A stretch of 36,252 nucleotides of DNA from Thermoplasmatales archaeon. GTDB lineage: Archaea > Thermoplasmatota > E2 > DHVEG-1. The position numbers were made by a program, and so were the translations under genes. The stretch is taken from assembly GCA_030672305.1 (NCBI GenBank), contig DAOVGR010000073.1, positions 1-36,252 on the forward strand. The letters run 5' to 3'. The notes beneath the pieces are model-generated. The model searched no databases. It saw only the letters and a list, made by a program, of their open reading frames with translations, and was not told the DNA's origin. Of the stretch, positions 16,439 to 24,008 are shown piece by piece; within the stretch, counting starts at the first letter, position 1, and each line of letters begins with the position of its first letter.

Positions 16439-16569
16439 ACAAATCTCTTCCCCTTTTTTGGTTTGGGTGTTCCCCTCATCAGTCGTCCACAATGTTCGCA
16501 GTATATTATTATCGAAGTTGTAAATTTTAGTTTGGAGCCACATTTTTTGCATGTAAAATTTATAGGCAT
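16435..16569 (-). CDS. Small zinc-ribbon protein (44 aa)
   Basis: GGAGATGA lies 7-8 nt upstream of the ATG. The frame begins MPINFTCKKCGSKLKF and has a second pair CEHC, so one zinc ribbon, followed by a basic tail (KPKKGKRFV). It overlaps the 53-residue gene upstream by 10 nt and the 67-residue gene downstream by 4 nt. A chain of this kind of overlap is strong evidence that the short frame is real. Confidence 0.65.
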   Translation of the reverse strand: MPINFTCKKCGSKLKFTTSIIIYCEHCGRLMRGTPKPKKGKRFV

Positions 16570-16721
16570 GCTTTGTTCATCTCCTTTTTTTTCTGATTGG
16601 CTCGTAGTACACCAAGCGATATTTTACGGCGGGCTTCAGGATTGTTTTTAAAGTATCTACGATGTGCTTCTGAATTGATTCTTCTGTGCTTTTCAGTCCG
16701 GATATATTTACCTGTTGGCAA
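16560..16721 (-). CDS. Small basic protein (53 aa), TTG start
   Basis: GAGGGGGAG, at the end of the preceding gene, is placed correctly for the TTG at 16721, two bases after the previous stop codon. The product starts with PTGKYIRTEKHRRINSEAHR and is strongly basic. The HRR...SEAHRRY...PEARRKIS pattern resembles NUMOD3-like DNA-binding repeats, though it is too short to be certain. It ends inside the start of the next zinc-ribbon gene. Confidence 0.55.
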   Translation of the reverse strand: MPTGKYIRTEKHRRINSEAHRRYFKNNPEARRKISLGVLRANQKKKEMNKACL

Positions 16722-16723
16722 GA

Positions 16724-16891
16724 TTACTCCCCCTCAAGTTCAATCATGAGGTTGCTTGCATTCTGCCTGATGATATTGCGTTTGGACTCTAGTAGAAGAA
16801 GGAAGAAATCAAGTTCCTCCTTATTCTCAAATTGGACCAGGGCATGCCTTTTGTTTGACCCTGCTTTAGCATATTCCAATATTTCTATCAT
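16724..16891 (-). CDS. Small hypothetical protein (55 aa)
   Basis: The ATG overlaps the TGA of the zinc-ribbon gene upstream (ATGA). The product opens MIEILEYAKAGSNKRHALVQ and continues with an acidic, Leu-rich helix (ELDFFLLLLESKRNI). It ends in acidic residues that encode the next gene's ribosome site. It is probably a small beta-alpha protein; the family is not recognised. Confidence 0.6.
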   Translation of the reverse strand: MIEILEYAKAGSNKRHALVQFENKEELDFFLLLLESKRNIIRQNASNLMIELEGE

Positions 16892-17067
16892 TTATTGATT
16901 GCCTCCACTTCTTCAAATGAATAATCCTTATCAGAAAAACTCCAATCACAATTAGAGCATGCAAGCCTGAAACCAAATCGTTTCCCTTCTATGTCGAACA
17001 ATGTCGATATGGGCCTGAAGATAAGCCTTTCTCCACAGTTGGGGCATAGGCCTTCCTTAACACTCAT
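16888..17067 (-). CDS. Small zinc-ribbon protein (59 aa)
   Basis: The ATG at 17067 overlaps the preceding gene's TGA (TGATG), with AGGTGATG immediately upstream. Two pairs, CPNC and CSNC, about 28 residues apart, form a zinc ribbon, with an aromatic, acidic C-terminus (CDWSFSDKDYSFEEVEAINK). It overlaps the 55-residue gene downstream by 4 nt. Probably a nucleic-acid-binding accessory protein of the element. Confidence 0.65.
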   Translation of the reverse strand: MSVKEGLCPNCGERLIFRPISTLFDIEGKRFGFRLACSNCDWSFSDKDYSFEEVEAINK

Positions 17068-17507
17068 CAATCATCACCTAGCTCCCGGAAATCTTCAAGC
17101 GTAAACTTGTCTTCCCTATGCTGCTCCTCAATCTTCTGGAAATGTTTGTGACCTTGCAGATTTATTCCAAACTTAGAATTCACACGTTTGGTGTTATAGA
17201 TGTCACCATCATGTTTTTCAAGATACCCACAAAACTCTGTATATCTCTCCTTAAGAATGTCTTCTTGTTTGTTCTTTTTACTAATATTTCTTATTTTCTT
17301 AGCCAACAGGTCTTTCTTGGTTTCCAATTCCTTCTCAGCATCACTGATTTCTCTTTGCATCCTGGCAATAGATTGGTCTTGATAGCTAAGACCAGCTTCA
17401 AGAGAATCGATTAGGAATCTTGTTCTTTGCCCCTTCGGTATTAAGGAAAGGCGTTTGTACATCTCTGGAGGCATACGAAAACTATAATGAACTAAATCAG
17501 AGGGCAT
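17067..17507 (-). CDS. Ribbon-helix-helix protein with coiled coil, first gene of the packed operon
   Basis: 146 residues from the ATG at 17507, chosen over an upstream in-frame GTG because GGGGGTGA sits at proper spacing. Residues 5-40 (VHYSFRMPPEMYKRLSLIPK and on) have the strand plus two-helix pattern of ribbon-helix-helix regulators. A coiled coil follows (residues 48-90), then a mixed region (around 100-146). Located first in the operon and next to the phased repeats at 17693-17830, it is a good candidate for an autoregulator, partition or replication-initiation protein that binds them. That link is inferred. Confidence 0.65.
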   Translation of the reverse strand: MPSDLVHYSFRMPPEMYKRLSLIPKGQRTRFLIDSLEAGLSYQDQSIARMQREISDAEKELETKKDLLAKKIRNISKKNKQEDILKERYTEFCGYLEKHDGDIYNTKRVNSKFGINLQGHKHFQKIEEQHREDKFTLEDFRELGDD

Positions 17508-17692
17508 ATTATATTTCACCCCCGATAAATATAGGATTCTTATGAATATCTATATAAAAAATGTAATTGTATTGTATTGTGATGTATCGCTCCTCGTTAT
17601 TTTTTGTTTGAATTTCACAGTCTTTTTCAATGGAGCAAATGCTTCTACGGGAGTAACTTAAAGGTTTCTGGCTTTCTGCAAAATTGATTTTT

Positions 17693-17830
17693 GTGCCTCT
17701 CTTTTCCAAATGTGCGACACAATGAGGCATCATACGGTGCCTCTCTTTTACAAATGTGCGACACAGGGCTTTATATATGATATACAAAGTGCGACACAAA
17801 TTGGGTTTCTGTTTTCTTGTCGTGCGACAC
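17693..17830. repeat. Iteron-like direct repeats, four copies phased at multiples of 11 bp
   Basis: GTGCGACAC occurs at 17712-17720, 17756-17764, 17789-17797 and 17822-17830, always followed by A. The offsets are 44, 33 and 33 bp, all whole numbers of helical turns. The first two copies belong to a longer 29-bp direct repeat (17693-17721 and 17737-17765, one mismatch) that begins GTGCCTCTCTTTT. Same orientation and same-face spacing suggest cooperative protein binding: a replication origin, a partition site or an operator for the neighbouring ribbon-helix-helix protein. Confidence 0.75.
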
Positions 17831-18095
17831 AAAATGTTGAATAAAACATTTATTAATATTTTAATGTCAAATTTTATTAATGAATTTGTTTTAGCTTTTT
17901 TGTGTAGAGTTTTGTAAAAAAACATCTCGTTCACAATTTAAAAATAGTAAAATGGAAATATATAATACTTATGTTTTTTCTCCCGTTGTCACTTTGTACA
18001 ATGATTTCTACGAGAAGGGTTGTCAAAAACCTATTTTTTCGCTAAAATCGTAATAGTTGTGTCATATCAAAAAACCATAAAAAAAGACGTAAAAA

Positions 18096-18125
18096 GGCGG
18101 GATTTGTGTGAACGAGAACCCCGCC
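18096..18125 (-). terminator. G+C-rich hairpin past the end of the recombinase gene
   Basis: GGCGGG (18096-18101) pairs with CCCGCC (18120-18125) around an 18-nt loop. It lies about 80 nt beyond the stop of the leftward recombinase gene. Transcription termination is a reasonable reading; a recombination-site function cannot be excluded. Confidence 0.35.
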
Positions 18126-18205
18126 CTTCCAATTATAAGCGATTCAGCTGCCAGCAGAATGCCAAAAAGAAGAAAGATGAGTGCGAATATATAGTTTTGG
18201 ATTAT

Positions 18206-19261
18206 TTATTTGACTCCAATTAATTCTGGAATCATAGCTACGACATCATCCAACCGTTTTTTCAGTTCTGAGATTTCACGAGCATGTTGTTTTTCTAAGG
18301 TTTCCTTCTGTTTTTGTAATAGTTCATATGTTGGCTTTGTCTCTTTTGCATCCTTTTTTAGGTAGTCCTCTACATCTTTAGATTTTGAATGGTCATAAAT
18401 CTGCATCATCGCACTGCCTTTGGTGTATCCGTAGTTTTGTTCTATGAGTGACTGGGGCATCCCTTCCTTCCTTGCCAGGGTCACCCTTGAATGTCTACAG
18501 TCATGTGGAGTTATTCTCCTCCTTAGGTTCTTGTCTGAATGTTGTCTGAGATATATGCTTACGCTGGTAGCCTTGTATTCTGTTCCATAGTTGTCTGTGA
18601 CAAAAAGTGCTTTGTCTTTTTTGTCTTTGTTCGGGCTATATGATTCATAGTATTTCAAAAGATGTTCACTTCGCCCTCTGTAAATTACATCTCTGGTGAA
18701 GGTTTTGCTGTCTGTAACTGTTATCTTGGTTACCGTTCCATCAAAGGAAACGCCATCGCCTTTGATAGACACGAGTTCAGAAACTCTCGTTCCGAAATTA
18801 TATAATGTTTCAATCAATGCCTTTTGAACTGGGAGTCTCGCTGTCTCTATGAGCTTGTTTAGTTCCTCGGGGGTCACGATTCTCTGCCTGTATTCCACAT
18901 CATCGTACATCTTTTTCAATCCTTTTTTTATTTTTTTAATTCCTCTTACGCAGTCAGGTAGCCGTTCATTGATTTCTAGGTCGTATACCCACCTGTAGAA
19001 TGCCTTAATTCGGGTCAGCCTGTCATCCCTTGCTTTAGTGGAATATCGGCCCAGATACTTTAGTACATCCGTTCTGGTTGCTTTTTTGAATGGTTTGTTT
19101 AGGCTCTTGTTGTATGTCACAACAATCATTTTGTAAAGTACGTTTGTTTTTGTGTTTGTGCTTCCTTGTACATTTTTTAGGAATTCCATATAGTTCTCAA
19201 TGTTGTCATGGTTGTTTTTATCAGCTTCAAAAAAAGTTGGTTTTTGGGTTTCGTTTTTCAT
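18206..19261 (-). CDS. Tyrosine recombinase (element integrase) with C-terminal coiled coil
   Basis: 351 residues from the ATG at 19261, leaderless by the TATA box about 33 nt upstream. An N-terminal core-binding domain (about residues 20-115) precedes the catalytic domain. Visible catalytic features are Arg in FGTRVSELVS, a Lys near TKITVTDSKTF, His-x-x-Arg in HDCRHSR and Tyr in MQIYDHS; the second His position reads as NYGYTKG. The last 40 residues form a coiled coil (LQKQKETLEKQHAREISELK). The separate core-binding domain makes it the more likely integrase for the packed cluster to its left. No att repeats were found in the window. Confidence 0.85.
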   Translation of the reverse strand: MKNETQKPTFFEADKNNHDNIENYMEFLKNVQGSTNTKTNVLYKMIVVTYNKSLNKPFKKATRTDVLKYLGRYSTKARDDRLTRIKAFYRWVYDLEINERLPDCVRGIKKIKKGLKKMYDDVEYRQRIVTPEELNKLIETARLPVQKALIETLYNFGTRVSELVSIKGDGVSFDGTVTKITVTDSKTFTRDVIYRGRSEHLLKYYESYSPNKDKKDKALFVTDNYGTEYKATSVSIYLRQHSDKNLRRRITPHDCRHSRVTLARKEGMPQSLIEQNYGYTKGSAMMQIYDHSKSKDVEDYLKKDAKETKPTYELLQKQKETLEKQHAREISELKKRLDDVVAMIPELIGVK

Positions 19262-19287
19262 AATTATCAATATTTAGGAATGCAATC

Positions 19288-19300
19288 TTTATATATAAAG
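19288..19300 (-). promoter_or_regulatory. TATA box of the recombinase gene
   Basis: CTTTATATATAAA on the minus strand, centred about 33 nt from the ATG at 19261. There is no ribosome site in the gap, so a leaderless or nearly leaderless transcript is expected. Confidence 0.6.
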
Positions 19301-19415
19301 TTTCGTAGATTACTATATGTTTCGCTCGACAAATTTGTAATTTGCTATAAGTAAAAAATAATTGTTTTATCTAATGCAAATTATTTAATAAAAGATAGGA
19401 TTAAGTATACTTTTA

Positions 19416-20009
19416 TTAGGTCAGTTCATATATCAATTGTCTATCTTTACATAAGAATTTAATCTTATTTTCACGAGACAACCAACCAACTGCAGAATAA
19501 ATATCTTCAATTTTTATATCTGTTACCTTAGTTATAGTTGAAATATCCGCCGGTCCTTGTAAATCAAGTAATCTCCATATCTTTCCCGCATTATCTCCAA
19601 TTTCATTTGTTAAATTTGTACGTCCTAGTTTATAAAAATTCATCTCTTTAGAAATTTTATTTTCACGGGCAAGCCAACCAATACCTATAAAAAAATCATT
19701 TAAAGATAATTTTGTATTCTTAACAATTGAAGATTGATTTAAAGATCCATATATGTCAAGTGTATTCCATATTTTGCCAGCATTACACCCAAAATCTTTT
19801 TTAGATAATTTAGTAGTGAAGTTTATTTTTTTTATAACGTTTTTTTCTTTAAAATTTTGTTTTTTTAACCTAGTTTCTTCATATTTCCTTTCAATTGCAG
19901 CAATTTCTCTATCAATTCTTCTTTGCTCCACAGTATCAGGTATTTCTTGTAGAAGTTCCCATGCTGTCTTTTTATTTTTTGTATTATGATTAATTTTTGC
20001 ACTTAACAA
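19416..20009 (-). CDS. Tandem winged-helix (DUF2582-like) protein
   Basis: About 197 residues from a TTG at 20009, chosen because AAGGTGAT lies directly upstream; an in-frame ATG at 20039 is the alternative. The N-terminal third is charged and helical (ELLQEIPDTVEQRRIDREI). Two copies of a winged-helix domain follow, each starting NAGKIW and containing GWLxRENKI: near residues 82-130 and 148-197. This fits PF10771-type domains, usually thought to be DNA-binding regulators. It has its own promoter region and is not coupled to the kinase upstream. Confidence 0.7.
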   Translation of the reverse strand: MLSAKINHNTKNKKTAWELLQEIPDTVEQRRIDREIAAIERKYEETRLKKQNFKEKNVIKKINFTTKLSKKDFGCNAGKIWNTLDIYGSLNQSSIVKNTKLSLNDFFIGIGWLARENKISKEMNFYKLGRTNLTNEIGDNAGKIWRLLDLQGPADISTITKVTDIKIEDIYSAVGWLSRENKIKFLCKDRQLIYELT

Positions 20010-20137
20010 TATTATCACCTTATTACCTGACCTTGACAAATATTCAATTATAATGCTATATTTTTTCGTAAATAATATTTATAATTAGTCTGTTAAAATG
20101 TCAAATTGTAAAAATATAAGTGTGATTTAATAAATTT

Positions 20138-22570
20138 TTAAAAACTTGATTTAAGTGTGAAAAAAAACGTACTTCCCTTTCCAGAACCTTTACTTTCCGC
20201 CCAAATCTGTCCACCATGTTTCTCTACAATTTGTTTACAGATAGACAGACCTAAACCACTAGAATCAAGATCATGTCTAGAAATATCAGTTTTATAAAAT
20301 TCTTCAAAAATATGAGCAAGTTGAGCTTTATCTATACCTACACCATTATCCTTAACAGAAATTGTAATAACATCTTTTTCCGTTTCTGCTGCTATGGTTA
20401 TAATACCTGAATCAGGAGTGTTTTTAATAGCATTTGAAAGGAGGTTGTTAATAATTTCCTCAAAATAGAGTTTATCTGCTTTTACAACTATATTTTCATT
20501 TATTTTATTATCAATGTTTATATCTTTATTATCATAAATTGTAAGCTGATTTTTAATACAACCTTTGATTTCTTCTTTCAAATTTATATCTACAATATCT
20601 AGAACTTCAGAGGATTTATAAATAGTTTCGAATTGTAGAGTTTTTTCAACCAAATTCTTCAATGTATTTACTTTATGATTAAGCAATCGAATATTTTCTT
20701 TTGTTTTAGGATCTTTTTCTTTTTTTTCCAATAAAGGAAGAAATGCTACTAATGGAGTTAAAGGAGTTCTTAAATCATGACTAAGACGATAGATAAATTC
20801 ATCTTTCTCCTGTAAAAGTTTTTCAACTTCAGCAGTTCTTTTTTTAACTTTTTGCGCTAGTTCCTGATTAAACATTTCTAGTTTTTCATTTGCTTTTTTT
20901 AATTTAATATCAGCTTTTTTTCGCTCTGTAATATCTCTACATATTATGACCGTACCTATTTTTTGATTATTATCTTTAATAATTCTAGTGCTGACTTCTG
21001 CAAAAATTTTTTTGCCATTTTTATGTTTAAGCTCCAATTCAACCAGATTTAGAGTCTTACTATTATTTATTGAATTTCTAAAAAGCTTAATCATTTTTGG
21101 TAAATCTTTAACTTTTAAAACCCCAAGTGATGTAAAATTTTTCCCAATTATTTCATCTCGTTTGTAACCAGATAAATCCTCAACTCTTTTATTTATATCA
21201 ACTATCTTTCCATGCTTATCTAAGTAACCAATAGTATCACTAATATTTTCAAAAATTATCCTAAAATCTTCTTCACTTCTTCTAATTTTTTCTTCAGCTT
21301 TCTTATGTTCACTAATATCTAAAAAAGATGCCATCATGCATATTGGCTTACTAAACTCATCTCTAACTAAACTTGCTGAAAGCTGAACATCAAATAATGA
21401 ACCGTCTTTTCTTTTTGCAGTCAATTCATTGACACATCCTTCCTCTTCAAATAATTGTTTAATTATCTCTGAAGCTACTTCTTTATTCCACCAAAAATCG
21501 ACTGCATTTTTTCCTAGAATTTCACTGTCGTCAGTATATCCCCACATTTTTAAAAAAGATGGATTTACATATGTCAGGCGTCCATTAAGATCAGAAATGG
21601 CAACAGCATTAATAGATGAATCAATGGCTCTATCTTTTATCCTTATTTCATTCTCTATTCTTTTACGGTCAGTAATATCCTTAAAAATACCGATAGATCC
21701 AGAAATCTTGCCATCATGGTTTTTTAAAACACTTAATGATAAATCCACATCGATGATCTCATTATTCTTTTTTAACATCTTTGTTTCCATTTGATATTTC
21801 AAACCTTTTTGTCTAATATTTTCTGATCGAATTTTTTGCCATTCTTTTGAAGGATAAAGAGATTTTACAGGTTTCATAAATAAATCATCTCTACTCAAAC
21901 AGAGTAGATTTTCAGTGAATTTATTCCAAGAGATTATTCTTTCATTTTCATCAGTAAGTGTTATTGCAATAGCAGAATTTTCAAAAATCGTACGGTATCT
22001 TTCCTCAGATGTTTTTAATTCTCTTTCTGTTTCCTTAAGCTTTGTAATATCCTTAATAATACCAACTGATCCTACTGTTTTTCCTTCCCTTCCTTTTAAA
22101 ACACATAAGGATAATTCGACATCAAATAATCCTTGATTTTTTCTAATCATCCTTGTTTCCATTCTATATTTTATTCCTTTTTTCCGAATATCTTCTGCTC
22201 TAATTTTTTGCCACTCTTCAGATGGATATAATGAACTAACTGATTTTAGATACAACTCATTTTGAGTCATATTAAGGAGTTCTTCAGTAAATTTATTCCA
22301 AGAAATAATCCGCTCTTTATTATCAACCAATGTTATTGCTATAGCATAGTTTTCAAAGATTGTTTTATATTTTTCTCCAACGCTTCCAAAATCATCTGCA
22401 TTTATACTTTCATCAAAATCTTCAATCATATGACTGGAATTTTCTGAATTTTTTTCAATCACTTTAGTAGGGGCCTTTAGTTCTTCCATAGCACTTTTAA
22501 TCATATTGTATAATAATCCAAGTTTTTCAGCCTCTCTTAACTCTTTTACGATATCAGGTTCTTCCTTCAT
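20138..22570 (-). CDS. Soluble multi-PAS sensor histidine kinase
   Basis: 810 residues from the ATG at 22570 (GAGG about 9 nt upstream). A short N-terminal helix is followed by four PAS domains with PAC ends (roughly residues 65-180, 190-305, 315-435, 440-560; each ends in a DITxxK/R-type motif). Then come a coiled linker, a HisKA domain with phospho-acceptor His in SHDLRTPLT, and a HATPase domain with N box (NNLLSNAIKNTP), G1 (DNGVGID) and G2 (SSGLGLSICK). There is no membrane segment, so it senses cytoplasmic signals. The first two PAS domains are near-duplicates. No response regulator is adjacent, so its partner must be elsewhere. Confidence 0.9.
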   Translation of the reverse strand: MKEEPDIVKELREAEKLGLLYNMIKSAMEELKAPTKVIEKNSENSSHMIEDFDESINADDFGSVGEKYKTIFENYAIAITLVDNKERIISWNKFTEELLNMTQNELYLKSVSSLYPSEEWQKIRAEDIRKKGIKYRMETRMIRKNQGLFDVELSLCVLKGREGKTVGSVGIIKDITKLKETERELKTSEERYRTIFENSAIAITLTDENERIISWNKFTENLLCLSRDDLFMKPVKSLYPSKEWQKIRSENIRQKGLKYQMETKMLKKNNEIIDVDLSLSVLKNHDGKISGSIGIFKDITDRKRIENEIRIKDRAIDSSINAVAISDLNGRLTYVNPSFLKMWGYTDDSEILGKNAVDFWWNKEVASEIIKQLFEEEGCVNELTAKRKDGSLFDVQLSASLVRDEFSKPICMMASFLDISEHKKAEEKIRRSEEDFRIIFENISDTIGYLDKHGKIVDINKRVEDLSGYKRDEIIGKNFTSLGVLKVKDLPKMIKLFRNSINNSKTLNLVELELKHKNGKKIFAEVSTRIIKDNNQKIGTVIICRDITERKKADIKLKKANEKLEMFNQELAQKVKKRTAEVEKLLQEKDEFIYRLSHDLRTPLTPLVAFLPLLEKKEKDPKTKENIRLLNHKVNTLKNLVEKTLQFETIYKSSEVLDIVDINLKEEIKGCIKNQLTIYDNKDINIDNKINENIVVKADKLYFEEIINNLLSNAIKNTPDSGIITIAAETEKDVITISVKDNGVGIDKAQLAHIFEEFYKTDISRHDLDSSGLGLSICKQIVEKHGGQIWAESKGSGKGSTFFFTLKSSF

Positions 22571-22752
22571 AGGAGCAATCCTCAAAATACGTAAAAATTA
22601 ATTAAAAAAATCAATCTATTACACTTATGTAAATTAATACACATTCTTCTATCCCATCACGTCTAGTACTATAGTAAATAGTAATATATTCCTAATATAA
22701 AACGCCTTTGTAAAAAATATAATTTTTACGATTTATTTATTAAAAATAAACA

Positions 22753-23238
22753 TTAAAGTAACGTCCTCTCAGGTATAAATGCCTGAGCGTCCAAATGAAC
22801 GTGTTTTGTTGTAGTTGGAAAAACATCTAACATGGTTTGTTGGAATTGGTGTTCTCGGACTTAGTGCATCACTGTTTCTGCATCAGTATCTCCAACGCTC
22901 CGATAGAACTTTCCAGGACTCAAGAAATGCCTTGAATGGTATCTGCATCTAAAATGGGGTTTTCTTTTGAAAAGCTCTCTGGATGAAGCACCTTTCAAAA
23001 GTTGCAGAGCTTTTGAAACACTCATCGTTGAAGGTATTTCAACAACAGTATGAATATGATCTGGCATAACACTTAGTTCGTTTATCTTAATTTTATGTCG
23101 TTCAGCTACCCCTCTCAAAATTTCTTCACAAAGCTTTTTATTTTCCTCTCGCTTAAACATATTGTACCTATACTTAGGACACCATTCCAAGTGGTACAAA
23201 TTCTGGCCAATACTATGGCTTCCGCTAACTAAATTCAT
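22753..23238 (-). pseudogene. tnpA: IS200/IS605 transposase with stop codon at the catalytic tyrosine
   Basis: The start is the ATG at 23238 (AGGAGC upstream), opening MNLVSGSHSIGQNLYHLEWC, typical for the family. The HUH motif is intact in MPDHIHTVVEI, and the conserved SPGKFYRSVGDTD is present. The frame then reads AETVMH and meets TAA at 22861-22863. Beyond it the same frame stays open for 35 more codons, beginning VREHQFQQTMLD, which matches the family's end after YI/YV. The stop therefore sits where the Tyr nucleophile belongs, one base from TAC or TAT. The truncated product would bind single-stranded ends but not cut. Confidence 0.8.
22768..22787. repeat. Palindromic hairpin at the tnpA 3' end
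   Basis: CTCAGG (22768-22773) and CCTGAG (22782-22787) form a 6-bp stem with an 8-nt loop inside the last codons of the ancestral transposase frame. Subterminal hairpins like this are the recognition structures of IS200/IS605 ends. Confidence 0.6.
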
Positions 23239-23269
23239 AAAATCATAGCTCCTAGATAGGTCTCCTATA

Positions 23270-23290
23270 GCACTCGCCTTTGGCGAGTGC
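23270..23290. repeat. Perfect 9-bp hairpin upstream of tnpA
   Basis: GCACTCGCC (23270-23278) and GGCGAGTGC (23282-23290) form a perfect stem with a 3-nt loop about 32 nt upstream of the transposase start. In IS200-type elements the hairpin before the gene serves as end recognition and lowers read-through expression. Confidence 0.65.
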
Positions 23291-23340
23291 ACCTGTCCAA
23301 GGAGTAAAAACATTTACTATAAGAAAAGTGTTTATTTTGA

Positions 23341-23388
23341 GAGAAACAAGCGCGATTCATCCCCCTATTAAAAGTTTGGGGGTTTCTC
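23341..23388 (+). repeat. IS605-type right-end-like structured segment
   Basis: GAGAAA (23341-23346) pairs with TTTCTC (23383-23388), enclosing CCCCC (23361-23365) paired with GGGGG (23378-23382). The arrangement CGCGATTCATCCCCC...GGGGGTTTCTCG is like the ends that follow tnpB in IS605-type elements, where the guide (omega) RNA scaffold lies. No tnpB is left. It may be the far end of an ancestral element that lost tnpB by deletion. Confidence 0.45.
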
Positions 23389-23604
23389 GTTTACAACGTG
23401 TTAATAATTAAAATGCTTATAAACTTTAACAATTAAAAAGAGGGAGAAAAAGAGGGTTTCATAGTATACTATAATTCCTGTATTCGTATATGGTTTATCG
23501 ATCAATAAAAAAATGATAGAATGGGTTTTGATCTGTTTGTGGGTGTAAGGAAAGGGAAATTGGGGAAAAAAACCACCTCCCCCACAACTTTTCTTAACAA
23601 TAAA

Positions 23605-23793
23605 TCATAAATCTTTGATACTTACAGTTCCATACAACGTTGATAAATAATTTGGAGGTCCATCTGTAAGACATACTTGTTCGCTAGATGGTTTTCTTTC
23701 TATCATTATTGTTTCAACATCTTTGCTGTTTAGTCCTAGCGTTCTTGTAAGTTCGTTGAGCTTTCTCCATTTTATATTGCTTTTTTGTAGCAT
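23605..23793 (-). CDS. Small hypothetical protein (62 aa), weakly supported
   Basis: A frame of 62 residues (start MLQKSNIKWRKLNELTRTLG) that is soluble, with charged helices and no known motif. There is no ribosome site before the ATG; an AT-rich stretch (AATTTTATAC) lies nearby but is too close for a standard leaderless promoter. Amino-acid composition looks natural, so I keep it with low confidence. Confidence 0.35.
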   Translation of the reverse strand: MLQKSNIKWRKLNELTRTLGLNSKDVETIMIERKPSSEQVCLTDGPPNYLSTLYGTVSIKDL

Positions 23794-24008
23794 GGTTACA
23801 TAGTATAAAATTGTTGTTTTTATAATAGCCGACGGAAATGGTGAAGATTTTTATATTTTGACGAATATTAGGTCATTATGACCAATATCATACGTGAAAT
23901 TTTGAAGATACTTGACAATAATCCAAGCATTTAAAGAGAGTTTTAATCTTTTACTTTTGACTACCTCATTTCAACTCTTAAAACATATGAACACACAACT
24001 TTTTGTTG

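Larger units (their letters stand above)
17508..18205. other. Control region between packed operon and recombinase
   Basis: No convincing gene. It contains the phased repeats (17693-17830), a very AT-rich stretch to their right (about 17835-17990) suited to DNA unwinding or promoters, and a G+C hairpin (18096-18125). The frames that cross it run through the repeats and have no ribosome site. Confidence 0.55.
22753..23390 (-). mobile_element. IS200/IS605-family insertion element, tnpA only, probably dead
   Basis: A short single-gene element: a Y1-type transposase gene with palindromic hairpins on both sides, no terminal inverted repeats, and no tnpB. One hairpin lies within the last codons of the gene (22768-22787), one just upstream of it (23270-23290), and a third structured segment at 23341-23388 looks like a right end of a tnpB-bearing relative. 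The exact cleavage sites cannot be fixed. The transposase has a stop at its catalytic Tyr, so self-movement is unlikely, although the ends could still be used by a related enzyme. Confidence 0.65.

Noticed and set aside
16439-16552. N-terminal extension of the 67-residue zinc-ribbon protein
   Set aside because: The extension lies over a separate 44-residue zinc-ribbon gene in another frame, which has a better ribosome site.
17693-17830. CRISPR array
   Set aside because: The repeated core is only 9-10 bp, spacing alternates between 44 and 33, and no cas gene is near.
17509-17934. 141-residue frame on the minus strand
   Set aside because: It runs through the direct repeats, giving recurring LCRT by chance, has no ribosome site, and ends inside the start region of the ribbon-helix-helix gene.
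18020-18223. 67-residue frame on the plus strand
   Set aside because: It overlaps the hairpin region and the end of the recombinase gene, lacks a ribosome site and shows no protein pattern.
22861-22863. Programmed read-through or a non-standard amino acid at the tnpA stop
   Set aside because: The codon is TAA, not TAG (pyrrolysine) or TGA (selenocysteine), so plain mutation is the simplest reading.
23462-23473. Palindrome ATAGTATACTAT
   Set aside because: AT-only palindromes are expected by chance in such AT-rich DNA, and nothing links it to a gene.
23878-23934. 18-codon frame starting MTNIIREILKILDNN, with a TATA-like TTTATATTT 24 nt upstream
   Set aside because: It resembles the start of a winged-helix regulator but stops at once. 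It may be a decayed gene or a chance frame; too short to list.
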